A stretch of 64,000 bases of DNA from Cruorifilaria tuberocauda (taxonomy: Eukaryota; Nematoda; Chromadorea; Rhabditida; Onchocercidae). Made by a program: the position numbers and the translations under genes. Where the stretch lies: NCBI GenBank assembly GCA_013365365.1, contig JABVXU010000015.1, forward strand, positions 62,001 through 126,000. The letters are read 5' to 3'. This document shows positions 51,901-64,000 of the stretch, piece by piece. A model generated the notes under the pieces. That model saw only the letters and a list, made by a program, of their open reading frames with translations, made no database searches and was not told the DNA's origin. The stretch's first letter is position 1, and every line of letters begins with the position of its first letter.

Positions 51901-54068
51901 GGGAGGTGTTGGTATTTCTGTATACGCGGCATCAGAATAAAATTTTATCATCTATGATAATGCGGTGAGTGACCATTATTATTCTGTATAGAATTATAAC
52001 AGTTTACTTTTATTTTTAATAGTCTCAAGCAATTTATGGCCTGTTTTATATTGGGGTTGTAAGAACTACGAGGTCCATTTATTATTCAATTTCGATTAAT
52101 GCTAGAGCATTTCCATAATTTTAGGATTTTAAGTAAGCCTAACAACTACCTACCTATGCTTTGTTCAGAAAAGATGATGAATGGAATTTCCGTAAGCTGA
52201 AAATATATTTTGACCATTTCAGGTAGACGTCTATAGTCTATAGTACTGGAATTGGAACTGTATGTTCCGTTTCATACGCGGATGGAGAGATTAGAAGTCA
52301 TTGAAAAGTTGAAGAGAGAAGAACTGAGCGAGGAGTTCAAAACTTCTTTACCTGATGAAGTTCACCTTTTACTGGTTTTTCAACTGAAAAAATAACGATT
52401 GAAAAAATGAACTTTGTTATCGAAAAAATAAGCAAGACTTTGTTGAAGTTATAACTGTTGTTGTTGGTTTTTATTTTAACTTACAATGAGAGATGAAAGG
52501 TTTTGTGAAATTTTTATTTATTGTCACTACTCAGGTTGTTATCTCTGTCCTTTTCATATTACAATCATTGATAATGACGTAAGGAAGATCCAGAAAAATG
52601 ACTTCATGCTTTTGAAGTTATCACTAAACTTGGTAAATTTGAAAAAAATGTGGAATCTCTCAGGAATCGTATTCAAGAACTTGAAAGAGAAGTGTCACGA
52701 TTGGAAAACTTTTTGCTTGATTCTAATATTACAGAAATTTGAATATATTTAAATTTGTGGGTTATTCTATAAACGACCTGTAGATTTGTAATAAGGGATC
52801 AGACATGTCTTGAGACACATCTAATTTTGATAAATGTGAGAAACGAAAACTTCGCAAAATATAATCTTTGCTGTCTTCCTGTCCTTATATCAGTTTTTTT
52901 GTTAAATTACTTGTTACGCTGTTTACGTATGATCTGGCCTAAAAATGTCAGTTTTAATGTTGATTTTCAATGCATTGCTATCTTTCAGTCCATGTTTGTC
53001 TTCAGTTAATTACTCACTTGCAGCTAAATTTGGGATAAGAAAGGAAAAAAATAGGGAAGATCTAGTGCAGTCCTAGAATTTTTCCAGAGATTTCTTTAAG
53101 GAATTATTTTGATTTCGTTTATTTTGTCCTTTCACTATTAATAATATCCATCATATCTTTGTCTATGTTTGCCTCATCTTTTTCATCTGAAAATGAATTA
53201 ATTTTTGTGTGCTAGTGTTCAGAATAGTAGAAATCGTAATTTTTTTACCAGTGACAAATATAAATAAAAATCGTTTATATTGCAGTGCACTTGTCTTTGA
53301 TGTGATTTTAAACTCGGTGAAATATTTTGTCATATTCTTCATTTTAGGCAATAACAATGGATTGATCGAAAATTTCTGAGATTTTTTTATTATGCATGAT
53401 TGATTGGTTAAATAACAAAGATGTAAATATACATTAAGAATATATTTTTAAGTTAATCTAATTTGTAAGGAGCGAAATTATAATTAGGAATATATAGAAA
53501 TTTTCTTTTAAAATATCGTCATATAAATTTTCAAACGAAATCACGAGCGACATTTCGTCTTCTATTAAATTTGAATCTTCCCTGTAGATGATGATGTCTC
53601 GCTGTCATCCATTCCTTCTATTTGCCCATCTGTTGACATATTTTTTTAAGGAGAAAAGGAGGAAATTTTGATGAAACTGCTGACATTCTGTGTCTGACTT
53701 TCTTCCTTTGCCACACTCTTCCTTGATATCGTGATTGATTGTATCTTTTTTACACGTTTTAATTACCTAACAGTGGACAAGTTACCGTTATCAAGATCTA
53801 AGTGTAATTTCCTAGGAGTACACAATAGATAAATACGGTATTTATCATGCAACATGTGTCTGATCTCTACTACCTTCACATATTATGGCATCCCGGGGAT
53901 TGTAATGATTACAATGTAATGTAATTGCGATTGTAATGAACTGTTGTTGAAAGATTCATATTAATTGTACGTGACATATCGAATCAGTTTAAACTGTTAT
54001 CATTTGACACATACTTTTACTTCTAGACTTTAAACAACAGAAAGCTTGATTCCACAGCTTAAAAAAAA
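48915..54068. other. 5.1 kb region with no gene I could assemble
   Basis: I could not build a gene here. Fragments that look exon-like on the plus strand are: about 49542-49650 after a ctgcag acceptor (LHQYIGAIDISEQLLNLSV), a short piece at 49710-49738 before a gtaagt donor, 50960-51090 (EYLAVLCSLTGAARPVDIFI, then WENDDYPNGDEML, before a gta donor) and 52250-52395 (ELELYVPFHTRMERLEVIEK, then an acidic stretch). None match a family I know, and their phases do not chain clearly. They may be exons of a divergent gene or relics. One copy of the 99 bp inverted repeat lies at 52762-52860. Confidence 0.3.
52762..52860 (-). repeat. 99 bp dispersed inverted repeat, copy B
   Basis: Reverse complement of 45183-45281 with about 95% identity. 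The two copies face each other across about 7.5 kb containing the kinase and sulfhydryl oxidase genes. Confidence 0.9.
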
Positions 54069-57000
54069 ATGGATGTCTTTCTTGATTACTGTCGTAAAGA
54101 TGTGGATATTAGTAAAGATGCGACTAATGAACTGTTACTTCCAAAGCACATGGATTTCATCACTCATTATATCGAAGATAAGGGATCATATGTAAGTAAT
54201 TTGCTTAATAATTTCTGTAGCGTACTGAGTTTATAAAAAGTAAGGAATAGGATCAGTATTTTATAAATATTTTTCATTAAGATTGGGAATCAGTATTATT
54301 GTATTGGTGTTAGAATCGATTGTAAAGAATTATCTGAAAGCAGAGATCATTAATTTTCAATGAAGCGAATTTTGCAGTAGTTCAAGTACAAAATTTTATA
54401 GTAAATATTTGGTCAATATTGTCACACGTTTATTTATAGAAAAATGTTACTATGGAATATCTTCGAGTAAGTGGTATTTATTGGTGCTTGCAAGCAATGG
54501 ACATAATGGACAAATTGAATGAAATTGACAGTAATGAAATTGTTAGTTATGTAAAGCAACGTCAACAACCAAATGGTGGTTTTGCGTCTGCTGAACAACA
54601 CGATGATCATTTGCTGCATACATTGAGTGCTGTACAAGTAAACTTACACTTATTATTCTCTAAACTGTTAAAGAAGTAAACATGCTCATGTGTGTGATTG
54701 TTCAATTCAGTTCTCTCAATAGACGAAACAAGCATATTAGTACTGCTCGTTTCACGAATGAGATTCAGATAATGCTGAATCACCACTTGAATTTGGATTT
54801 TTACTCAAATGAATTCATGAAGTATTCAAATAGAATCCACAGTAATACTGACTCATTATAATGATAGTTAAAAATAAATATGTGACTAAACGTTGCTATT
54901 CATTTAAAAATCAATACAATCATCTCATTTATATCTTCATGAAGTCCAGAAAAATGAAGCCGTTTTCCCAGTGGTTAAATGCGCGTAAATTTATCTATAT
55001 TATATCGTTAAGCGAACCGTATTGACTTCTGATGACCGGCCATGATGCACCTGTGATTTTTCCTTGTAAGGTTTCCTTTGAATCTCTATTTGCCGCTGCG
55101 TAATTTTATAGTTTGCTCCATACCAATAAATATGCTAATGAAGGATTGTTGCGGTATTAATCAAAAGAGAGGTGGAGAAGACAGAGGTAACATTGTGCAA
55201 TATTAATCAATTCGTCTCCTTGGGTTAGAAATTAATGATTGTTTCCAATTATTAATACATTTCCCTCATAGTTTGTGCTTTTCTGCTACTTGCATATGTG
55301 AATTTACTAAAAAATATACTGTCATCAATGGTCATCCAGATCTCTGTCATGCGTTTTCATTGATTATTAATGACAGATTATTTTCCCTTATCGTTTTTTA
55401 TGCATTTAAAATTAACAGTGACTTAGAATATGGATCATTTTAGCTTCTTGTTTTCTCTACTCGATGAATTTTCCTTACTAGAAGATTTTTTCTTTCAGCT
55501 AATTATAGATCCAGAAGGTTTGGATATTTGATCAGCTAAGGATTCATGTTTTATGCCACGTTCTCCTTATGTTTATCTATTACTAAGTTTTTAACAAAAA
55601 TAAAATGTGATCTTCAGAAAACAAATTTACTTTCAGAAAATCCTGAAGATATAGAAAACCATGAAGTATATTATAATTAACTTTATTTATATAGGAAGCA
55701 GTATTAGCAAAGTACTGGGAGTTATCTCTAAAAAGATACTGTTTTTTGATTTTTAAGACATTTTAGGTAATGTTAATGCTACGTAAACTGGATGAAGTTG
55801 ATACAGATGCAGTGGCTCGTTATGTCATGTCTTTACAAAATGAAGACGGAAGTTTTGGAGGTGATGAGTGCAATGAGATTGATACTCGCTTTTCGTTCTG
55901 TGCTCTGGCGACGCTGCATTTGATTGTAAGTGTTGGAAAATAGTCGTATGTTGACGAATTTATTTACTTGAAGATTTTCTTCAAAATTGGTTTAATAGTT
56001 CCTTTTTTTACTTGGATCACATAGAATTAACAGCAGGAAAATATGAACTTTTTTTAGCAAATAAACTTATGGAGTGCATGAAATCACTTTACTCTTTATT
56101 AGAGTTGGTAAGTTTTCTAAAAATAAATGCAAAAAAAATTAAGGTACATTTCTCCATATCATTCAAGAATTCTTCAAAATATGTGAAATCATTAATTGGA
56201 TATAGCCAATAGATTTTTATTTGTTTTTTAAGGGAAAGTTAGAGGACTCGATAAACATAGAAAAAGCTATTGATTTCATTCTTCTTTGTTACAATTTCGA
56301 TGGAGGATTTGGAAGAAGACCTGGTTCAGAAAGCCATGCTGGACAGGTTTATGCTCATAGCTATTTTCTTCTCAAATTTTATTTGAAACATAATATAATA
56401 GTATTACAACGACAAATTTATTAACTACCAGGTATACTGTTGTTTGGGAAGTCTGGCGATAGCGGATTGCTTAGAAATGATCGATGTTCAACGTACAGCA
56501 CGCTGGCTGGCCGAAAGACAGTGTCGATCAGGTGGCCTGAATGGTGTGTTTGGTTTTGCACTTTGCCACCTTTATTATATTGAAATCAAGCCTTTGATTA
56601 AAATTGGATATAAATTTCTGTATTTTTAGCTGAAATTGCATAATTTCATAGTTATAAATTGCTACATACTTCCAGTCAAGAGAGTAATTAATTTTTCGAA
56701 AGGAAATAACATGATTTCAAGTGGAAACAAGTCAGACGAAAGAGAAGATAGAGAACAGTGACAAAAAAAGTTAGATCTTAGCTTAATCTTTATTAATTGG
56801 AAGAGAATAAAAGAATTAAGGATAAACAACATTAAAGGTCATGGTTCAGTAGGATTATCACTCCTAGTGTCTCGCCAAATTAACACTCAAATAATGGAAA
56901 AATAACGAGCAGACTATCAGCTTTGTGAACGATTTAATTGAACATAATTTTTTCTGTAATGAATGAGAATAATTCAAATTACCGATGTACGAAAGATTTA

Positions 57001-58783
57001 GCAGTAACTAATGACATAATGCATAATTCCACTGTTGTTGCTGTATAAATTAGTTGATCCCTGCAGAGTGAATGAAAGGAGTGAAGGCGTCAGTGGATAA
57101 TAGCTGTGATGACACTATTTTCATCGAATGAGTGATTTACTGCGTATCCCTACTGCTTACCTCATTCCTATTAATAATCTTGTTATCCCTTTACTTATCC
57201 AACCATTTCAGTAAACTTTTCCATTCAGCGTCATCATACTTATTCATACTGTTAACGGCTTAAATGCAAATTTACCATTTTTTATAGGAGAAACAGTTGA
57301 TAGAGTAAGCATAATAATTTTTCCTTTCGTTAAACATATTCAGTATTTGTTTTTTCTTCATGTTTTATAGTACATCTCAAGTGTCGTTTCATTCAGCAAA
57401 GTTATAATGATTTTTCATAGCTATTTCTATCAGTTTTTTTTGAGTTCTTTGAGCTTCACTGTAAGGAAGTGCAATGTAATAATTATCAATTAGTTAAATT
57501 TTCCACACTTCATATGTTGATATTTTTCGCAGAGTTTCTCAAAAATATGTCGATCGTAACATTTTTTAAAAGAAGGAAAAAAGTCTTTAAAGTTCAACAT
57601 TTTTTTAAATGTATAGTGATTTGTGAATTGGATCAAGGTGACCTTTGTGAAACGATATGAATGGAGATGTTTAAAGATAGGATTCAGTAAAGGACGCGTG
57701 GCGTAAAACATAATAAATTAGAATAGTTTTCTCTTTGCCACTGTACATCAACTAACTGTGCATAAATGTTACATTCTCTTTTAAAGGAGTACACGATTTA
57801 CGCATCATTATACGCATTATCGGACATGTCATCAACAACAGTACATAGGGAGAAAGGGGCAAAGATGAGAATATTTATAAAAGTTGTAAGAAAGTCTCTT
57901 GAAATACTTACTTTCTGTATTTCCCAATACATACAGACTGATTGCAATCAGGAATTACATGTTGAAATACATTTTCTTAATTTGTAAATAAATGTCTGTG
58001 AAAAAATCTTTTAAAGGATGGATGTCTAGCATTAGGCAGTACAAAGAAGGAAAGATACAGATGCATGCATCTATATTTCTACAACTGAGATCTATGTTCT
58101 TCATCCTGTTGCGTCTTTGAATAAAAATTTCAGGTAGACCAGAGAAACTACCGGATGTTTGTTACTCTTGGTGGGTACTTGCATCATTGAAGATACTTGA
58201 ACGATTACATTGGATTGATAATGTAAGTAATAGAAATAAATTACTTATTACAATTTTTTACACACTAAGTTGTTGGCAGAAAGAATTGGTAGATTATTAC
58301 AATTTTTCAGCAGAATACTTCACTGCATGAGGTTTGATATCATAACAAATTTTGGAATTAATCTATTGAATTTACCAATTCTTCAGAAATTGATGATAAA
58401 ATATATATTGGCATGTCAAGATGAAGATGGTGGTTTTGCTGATAGACCGGGAGATGTGGTAGGTTAATGTTTTACTTTGCATTTACATTGACATAAAATT
58501 TCATTGTAACGAATTCGTTTGATGGTCATTAGATCTCATTTTTTGCAGGCTTAGATTCGTTAAATAATAATCAGTTCAATGCACAGTTTTAATAGTTTGA
58601 AAAATGACATCTGTTTTTCTTGCAAAAATATCTAACTAACTTCTCTTTTAGACTGATCCTTTCCATACTGTTTTTGGTCTGGCAGGGCTAAGCTTACTCG
58701 GTGGCCACAGTAAGTTGTTGACAGAAGTTGATCCTGTATTCTGCATGGGCAAGAAATGTCTTGGTGATTTATCTATTTGTTAG
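54069..58783 (+). CDS. Rab geranylgeranyltransferase (GGTase-II) beta subunit
   Basis: Catalytic subunit that, with the alpha subunit and Rab escort protein, attaches geranylgeranyl groups to Rab C-terminal cysteines. Eight exons join in phase: 54069-54191, 54440-54637, 55767-55925, 56233-56346, 56432-56543, 58134-58222, 58387-58458 and 58652-58783; 332 aa (human 331). Prenyltransferase alpha-alpha barrel repeats are plain: [64 protein letters not shown], and [15 protein letters not shown]. The predicted zinc ligands are D243 and C245 (LPDVCYSWW) and H294 (DPFHTVFG). The early block [12 protein letters not shown] is diagnostic for the Rab enzyme rather than the farnesyl or GGTase-I beta subunits. 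An acceptor (tccacag, AG at 54056-54057) just before the ATG suits trans-splicing. The 1.6 kb intron 56544-58133 contains only shadow frames. Confidence 0.97.
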
Positions 58784-60781
58784 AAAAAGGAGAAAAAATG
58801 TAATAGATTGCTTTACTCTTTTAATGAGAATGTTTATTGCTACAAACTATGAGAATTATTTGATTTTGTATAATATTTCTATATAATCTTTTTAGAAGTA
58901 AAAATATGATTTCCAAACAAATCTGCTGGCTTTCCCCTTCTTATTTTCAAAGTAAATTCTAAAAATATTCTAAAAAACCTTCTTATGAGACAAAGAGCTA
59001 GAAGCTGTATTGTATTTTAAACATCAAATAAAGCAACTAAGAAGAAGAGGGATCAACATTTTAATCATTTCTGATTTTTATAAATTTCAAAAAAATCTCT
59101 TAAAACAGGGTCGTTGTGTAGTGTTGATATGGTGAAAGAAGTGAATGAAGTAGGAAATGGGTAATTAAAGGATGCGGAAATATGCAACAGCACTGAACCT
59201 TGTCATTACCGTGTTGCATACATTTTTATAATCTTTGCAAAGCTTTATAATGTGGGCATAATGTAGTAATGTCACATTTTGATAATTGTAAAATTGTGGC
59301 TTTCATATAGTCTTCATTTCGGTACTTGATGAGTCAATATATTAATGTTTCCGTTAGCAATACTGATTGCTGATTTCTGAGTAATTCTTATTTTCTTATT
59401 TTTTAATTTTCCATTATTTATCAATTTCATGCATTTTTGTAAGAACATTAGATTTATTTCATAAAATTTAGAGAATGGGAGCTAAAGCTTTTCTGTGAAT
59501 TGAGTCTGCTGATTGAAGTATTTTCTTAGATGGAAACTATGCAAGTTATTTGTTTATACATATATTTGTAAAAATGAATAAATATATTTTTCTTTTATTC
59601 ATGAGCCAATTCAATCGCGATTCTGGCAGTTTCAATGCTGAAATGTAGCGGATATACACATTCTCGAATGCTTTAGCATCCTATATGAGACATTCATTCT
59701 GAAAATTTAAATTTCAATTGAAGGTCAGAATACAAAAATACCCAACAACCATACTGAAGCAGAAGAAGGCATGAATTTTGTTACCTTTTCTAGATTGCTT
59801 GGAACGTTTGAAGTATTTGCAAATATCAAAGAATAAGAAATGTGAAAATAAGAATTAAAAGAATAAAGTTAGTTGAATATATTGATATGGAGTGAGAGTT
59901 GCAAAATGAGAGAAATTGCGGGAGTTTTGTATCAAAATTTAGTAATGATAAGGATTAGTTAATTTAATTATAATGTATATTCTTGAATTCTTCACAAACC
60001 ATCCATCAGCATCCTTCAAGTATAGCGTACGATTACGTATCACACATAAATTATGTTATTCATTTTTTTAGTAGGCTATCACAACTAATTGATTTTCTAA
60101 GAATTTATTGTGTAAGAAGTGATATTATCAATTAAAAAGACTGGCTTTACTTATCAAAAGGAGAAAATGCTGAAAGATTCGACCATAAAAATCTCATGAA
60201 TGCACGTCTAAACTATGCAATGAGGAAAAATTACAGTAATTTTCAAAATTTATGCGTATGAAAACTGCCATATTTAAATTTGAAATTGGAATGATTGTAG
60301 ATTTGGAAATGGACAAGGCTAAAAAAGTTAGTAAAAATAAAAATAAGAAGTAATAAAAAGTATTTAGTTATCAGTTATACATTGAGATTTGATTCCATGT
60401 TAGATTGGAGGAAATTATTTACCAGGAATCAAGTTGACGTAGTAATATGATTTGATACAGGTTTCTTAGAAAATTTGGTATCGCCGGAAATCTAGTGATC
60501 TTGATTGAAATATTAACTTCTCAATATTTCTGTTGCAAAGGTAAGCTCCTAAAAAGAATCACATTGAAAAAAGGCAACAAAATGAAATGGCATTCAACAA
60601 AATGGAAATTGTAGTAAGATATGTTACCGTAAGATTTTAATGGATAGATTTTTCTTAGAGAGAGAGAGTGAAAGAGAGAGAGAAAGAAAAGAAAGGAGAA
60701 TAGCAATTCGGGTACCAACTGATTTGAGAAATTTATCGCTCCGCCCAAATCTTGAGAAAAATTCGGTTTTGATTGCATGAG
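58784..60781. other. Intergenic region upstream of the bHLH gene
   Basis: About 2 kb of AT-rich sequence without a supported exon. A purine-only GA-rich tract of about 40 bp lies at 60657-60698, about 85-125 bp before the bHLH start, and may be a promoter element (GAGA-like) or a simple repeat. Confidence 0.45.
60657..60698 (+). repeat. GA-rich purine tract
   Basis: An imperfect (GA)n/(GAAA)n stretch starting at agagagagag and running into aaagaaaagaaagg. It lies shortly upstream of the bHLH gene. Confidence 0.75.
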
Positions 60782-62285
60782 ATGGCATATGGCTCTTCTA
60801 CATATTTCAGTGATAGAAGTTTGCTAATGAAAATCACTGATTTCCTGTTAAATATGACCTCCTCCCCGACATTATCAGCAAGTTGGCAACAACGCTATTA
60901 TATACCATCAGCAACTATGCCCAACAAAAAATCCACTAACTTTGCAACCATTGCTACAACTGCTAATCAACCATGCATATACTGTGATCAGTCTGATGAG
61001 AATTTCTCCTGGAATCAAAAGTAAGCTTATTTTGAAAAAGTTGTCAAAATTTCACTATAAAATTATTTGTCGTTATTTTAGCCATAATTGATTTGCTGAA
61101 CAATTCTATATTGATTTAATTGCTGATTGATAAAAATAATATTAAAGCAATAGCATAATATTTGCGATCCTAGCAACGATGAAACACTTTTATTTCCGTG
61201 CAAAAATTAATCCTTAATATTCATGAATGAAAATTATCATATCATGATATTAAATAATTGATCGGTGTTTTTGCTGAAAGGTTTGCTTAATTAATTATAC
61301 TCAAACTACTACTTTAATTTAGCATTTAGTACGGAAAATTTTATAAGTTGGAATAAATTGACTGAACATTATTACGGTTTAGGAACTGGAAAAAAATGTT
61401 CGGACTTTTTTGCTATATTCCCATTTTCTGCTTTTTCACATTAGCTATTTTCTTCTTTCTTCTCATTATCTCTCATAATTAATAATGTATCAAATGATTA
61501 ACTCGTAAAATTGCTGCGTTTGAGGACAGCAGCAAGGAATATAGGAATTAATGAATATTTCAGTTGTGTTCAGAAACAAGAAAAAATGGAACAGTTGAAA
61601 ATAAAAGTACCGCGAAAAAATAAAGTTAATGTTCGACGATACAAAACACCCAGTCCACAGTTATTACGAATGCGACGTCAAGCAGCGAATGCACGTGAAC
61701 GACGGCGAATGAACAATTTAAATGATGCATTCGATAGGGTTAAACTCATTATTTATAGTTATTTGATATAGTTTAATGAAAAATGTAAAAATTTTTAAAA
61801 AGGGCTTAAATAATGAAAGTATGCAAGAAGCAGAAGATCAAAAAATTTTTTGAAAAAAGTCGTATTGATCACTTTTTTCCTAATGCTATAATCTCCAGAA
61901 AGTTTGACAAATATGAGAAAAACTATATACAAAGTTTTCAATATACAACTTCCTCTTCTATTTTTTCTGTGTTTTTTAATAAATGGAGAATGCTTCAATT
62001 GGAAAATACTTATCTTATTCAATTAGTATCCTAATAAACCGATAATGTTAAATATTAGATTAACAATAGCATGTAAAAATATAGATTTATATATATATAA
62101 ATACAAATAGTTAATCCTCAGATCACCTTATCGAAAAGTTTTTTTTTTTCAAATTCTTTTTGTTTTAGCTCCGAACCGTATTACCATCAGTAGGCACAGG
62201 TCGGAGATTGTCGAAATTCGAAACACTACAAATGGCACAGCAGTACATTGATTGTTTAGCAGAATTGTTGAATAAACCAGGATGA
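60782..62285 (+). CDS. lin-32: Atonal-family bHLH transcription factor (LIN-32-like)
   Basis: Proneural class transcription factor that should bind E-boxes as a dimer with an E/daughterless-type partner. Three exons join in phase: 60782-61020, 61564-61738 and 62169-62285; 176 aa. The N-terminal 115 residues are Ser/Thr-rich and unconserved, ending in a basic stretch ([19 protein letters not shown]). The bHLH occupies about 117-172: basic region [17 protein letters not shown] (E125 is the E-box contact residue), helix 1 DAFDRLRTVLP, loop [12 protein letters not shown], helix 2 [16 protein letters not shown]. The intron falls between DAFDR and [18 protein letters not shown] is closest to LIN-32/Atonal. 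The protein stops two residues after the bHLH, as Atonal proteins do. Exons 2-3 are secure; exon 1 rests on phase and an open frame and the start could differ. AATAAA at 62310-62315 follows the stop. Confidence 0.85.
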
Positions 62286-62309
62286 TCTGTTTTTTTTGCT
62301 TTGCTTGTA

Positions 62310-62315
62310 AATAAA
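62310..62315 (+). terminator. Poly(A) signal of the bHLH gene
   Basis: AATAAA 25 bp after the stop codon of the Atonal-like gene. Confidence 0.6.
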
Positions 62316-64000
62316 TTTTTTTTCCAACTTATTATTCAAACGAATGATTAAATTCTTTTTACCTCTTGAAATATAGCGGTTTTAAGACAGCTATGATATT
62401 TTTTTGTACAATAATGGCCTTAAAAGAAAGCCTTCGATTAAGTAATCCTTATTGTTTACTTTACTGAATTCATTACTTGTGGACTGTGACAGGCTTCCTT
62501 AAAATTGGTGCTACTTTTTTAACATTAAACCAATCTTATTTTGATTCTCAGCGTTTGGCAACAGATATTTCAGGAATGAATATCGTAACCTATTTAAGGA
62601 ATTCCGATTCGGAATAATTTATCGTAGTATACGGTTCGATTAAAATTATTGGCAACATACTGAAATAAATATGTCAGTCTTTTGAAATTAATTTACTAGA
62701 ACATTACTCTTACTTCAATTGGACACTTACAGTAGGAGAGAAGTAATAAGTACTACATATAATTAGGCTTGACCTATAGCAGAAAAATAGTATCTAGCAT
62801 TTGAGCATTTCATAATCATTTCTGATGATTAATTGATAATTAATCATAAACATTTCTGATGTTTATGATTAAGAAAACTATGAACGATTCCCTCCGTGTA
62901 ACACTTCGAGATAATTGCTATCTTCAAGTATTACAGCGAAAAAAAATGGGACGAAAATTCTTTCTTATTTTGTCGCAATGTAATCGCAATGTCCATCGTT
63001 GTATATAAATAGATTCCTGGCAGCTTACCAAGGCGGTTTTGTTCTTTGATGCCTGGTGTGAATTTATTTTTCTTTTTGTTTAAACAATTTCAAAACAGCA
63101 CCATTATCACTGAAAGTGTCTTTGTGTTCCTTCTATTAAAAAAGTCCACTTTATTTGTCAGAAAATAAAATCTCTCTTACCTTTTTTTGAGAAATGGAAA
63201 TTTTCATGAATTCGATACAATGAAATGACTAAATAAGTACATTTACATATACTTAATGACTTAATTCATCATTTAATTTGGTTCATTTCTTCAAAGATTA
63301 ACTCGTATTTTCTCCCACAAGACACATTTATTCCTTTTTGGTCTAAAAATCCACGCCTATCCTCCATAGCAGTAAAGAACTTTTGTTTTCATGTTTCGTG
63401 ATATACACTTCTTTATTTTTATTTCTTCGCTTTCTTGTTTGGATTTCAGCACGTCTTATTTTCTTTTAGAAGTTGAAGTATTATTAAATTGATATCTTGC
63501 AGGCTCTTAAATAGTTCGCAAGTAGCATTTCAGTTTTATTAATGGTATTTCAAGGAGTATTAAAAACTTAATAAATAGTACGCAATGTAATACTGACAAG
63601 TGGGAAAAGCGCCATGTCTTTTATGAGTTAATTTAAAATTGCCCGTGCAACAATTGCTAACAACGCTATTCTAATCAACACACTGAACTGTTCTATAATG
63701 TTTGGCATAGTAATTATGTGATAAGCCATCATTAGCAAGGGACAATATTGTGAAAGTGTGGAATGAGATATAATTACATGACCGTTGACCTTTATTTGAT
63801 GTTACCCGCACATTATTTTTGATAAATCTCCTGAAAAGAAAGCAGTTACCATCGATAATCAAATCCATCGTAATGTTCTTTCATATTTCCATTTAAAGGA
63901 CGACAATGGTTGGACAATTTAAGAGCTTTTAAAGCTGGGAAGTGGCTATTTGCTGGTCTTAATTTCATCCTTAATTTTATTATCATATTTTAAAATCTCA
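62316..64000. other. 3' flanking region to window end
   Basis: No coding exon that I can support on either strand. A TATA-like sequence (tataaatag, 63003-63011) followed by a GC-richer patch to about 63060 could be a promoter for something downstream, but no exon follows within reach. Confidence 0.35.

Overview
This window is eukaryotic nuclear DNA, almost certainly from a nematode. It is AT-rich, every gene is cut by short to medium GT-AG introns whose acceptors mostly read TTTCAG or TTTTAG, and several genes have an AG acceptor with no matching donor just before the ATG, as expected for spliced-leader trans-splicing. Recognisable nematode orthologues include an AGS-3/LGN protein, a CAB-1/NPDC1 protein and a LIN-32/Atonal bHLH protein. 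Long AT-rich introns, low gene density and an Exportin-5 gene (widely reported as absent from C. elegans) suggest a clade III (filarial or other spirurid) worm; this placement is inference. I saw no prokaryotic genes, CRISPR arrays, rRNAs or convincing tRNAs.

Layout, left to right. A USP16/USP45-like deubiquitinase runs leftward off the window edge (1-2723, minus). Head to head with it is ags-3/GPSM (3345-11382, plus, 13 exons, TPRs plus four GoLoco motifs). Exportin-5 follows (13352-21866, plus, 25 exons, about 1130 aa). Then come two minus-strand genes: an unrecognised coiled-coil protein (22221-23031) and cab-1/NPDC1 (24207-28355). A gene-poor stretch follows with one doubtful small membrane protein. 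ALG2 mannosyltransferase (34879-38857, plus) converges on a family-31 glycosyltransferase (39822-41837, minus). A plus-strand series of short housekeeping genes follows: ribosomal protein eL30 (43660-44491), uridine-cytidine kinase (45564-47176) and ALR/ERV1 sulfhydryl oxidase (47482-48914). After a 5 kb stretch with no gene I could build come Rab geranylgeranyltransferase beta (54069-58783) and the bHLH gene (60782-62285). The last 1.7 kb holds no gene I can support.

How they work together. Most are unrelated housekeeping genes. Thematic links are loose: ALG2 and the GT31 enzyme both act in secretory-pathway glycosylation; CAB-1 (partner of the Rab3 exchange factor AEX-3 in C. elegans) and RabGGTase beta both touch Rab-dependent vesicle traffic; AGS-3 controls G-protein and spindle polarity. 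UCK and ALR are close enough (about 300 bp) to be one operon. Exon models were built by hand from splice sites and phase; in the main genes summed exon lengths are multiples of three and protein lengths match the families.
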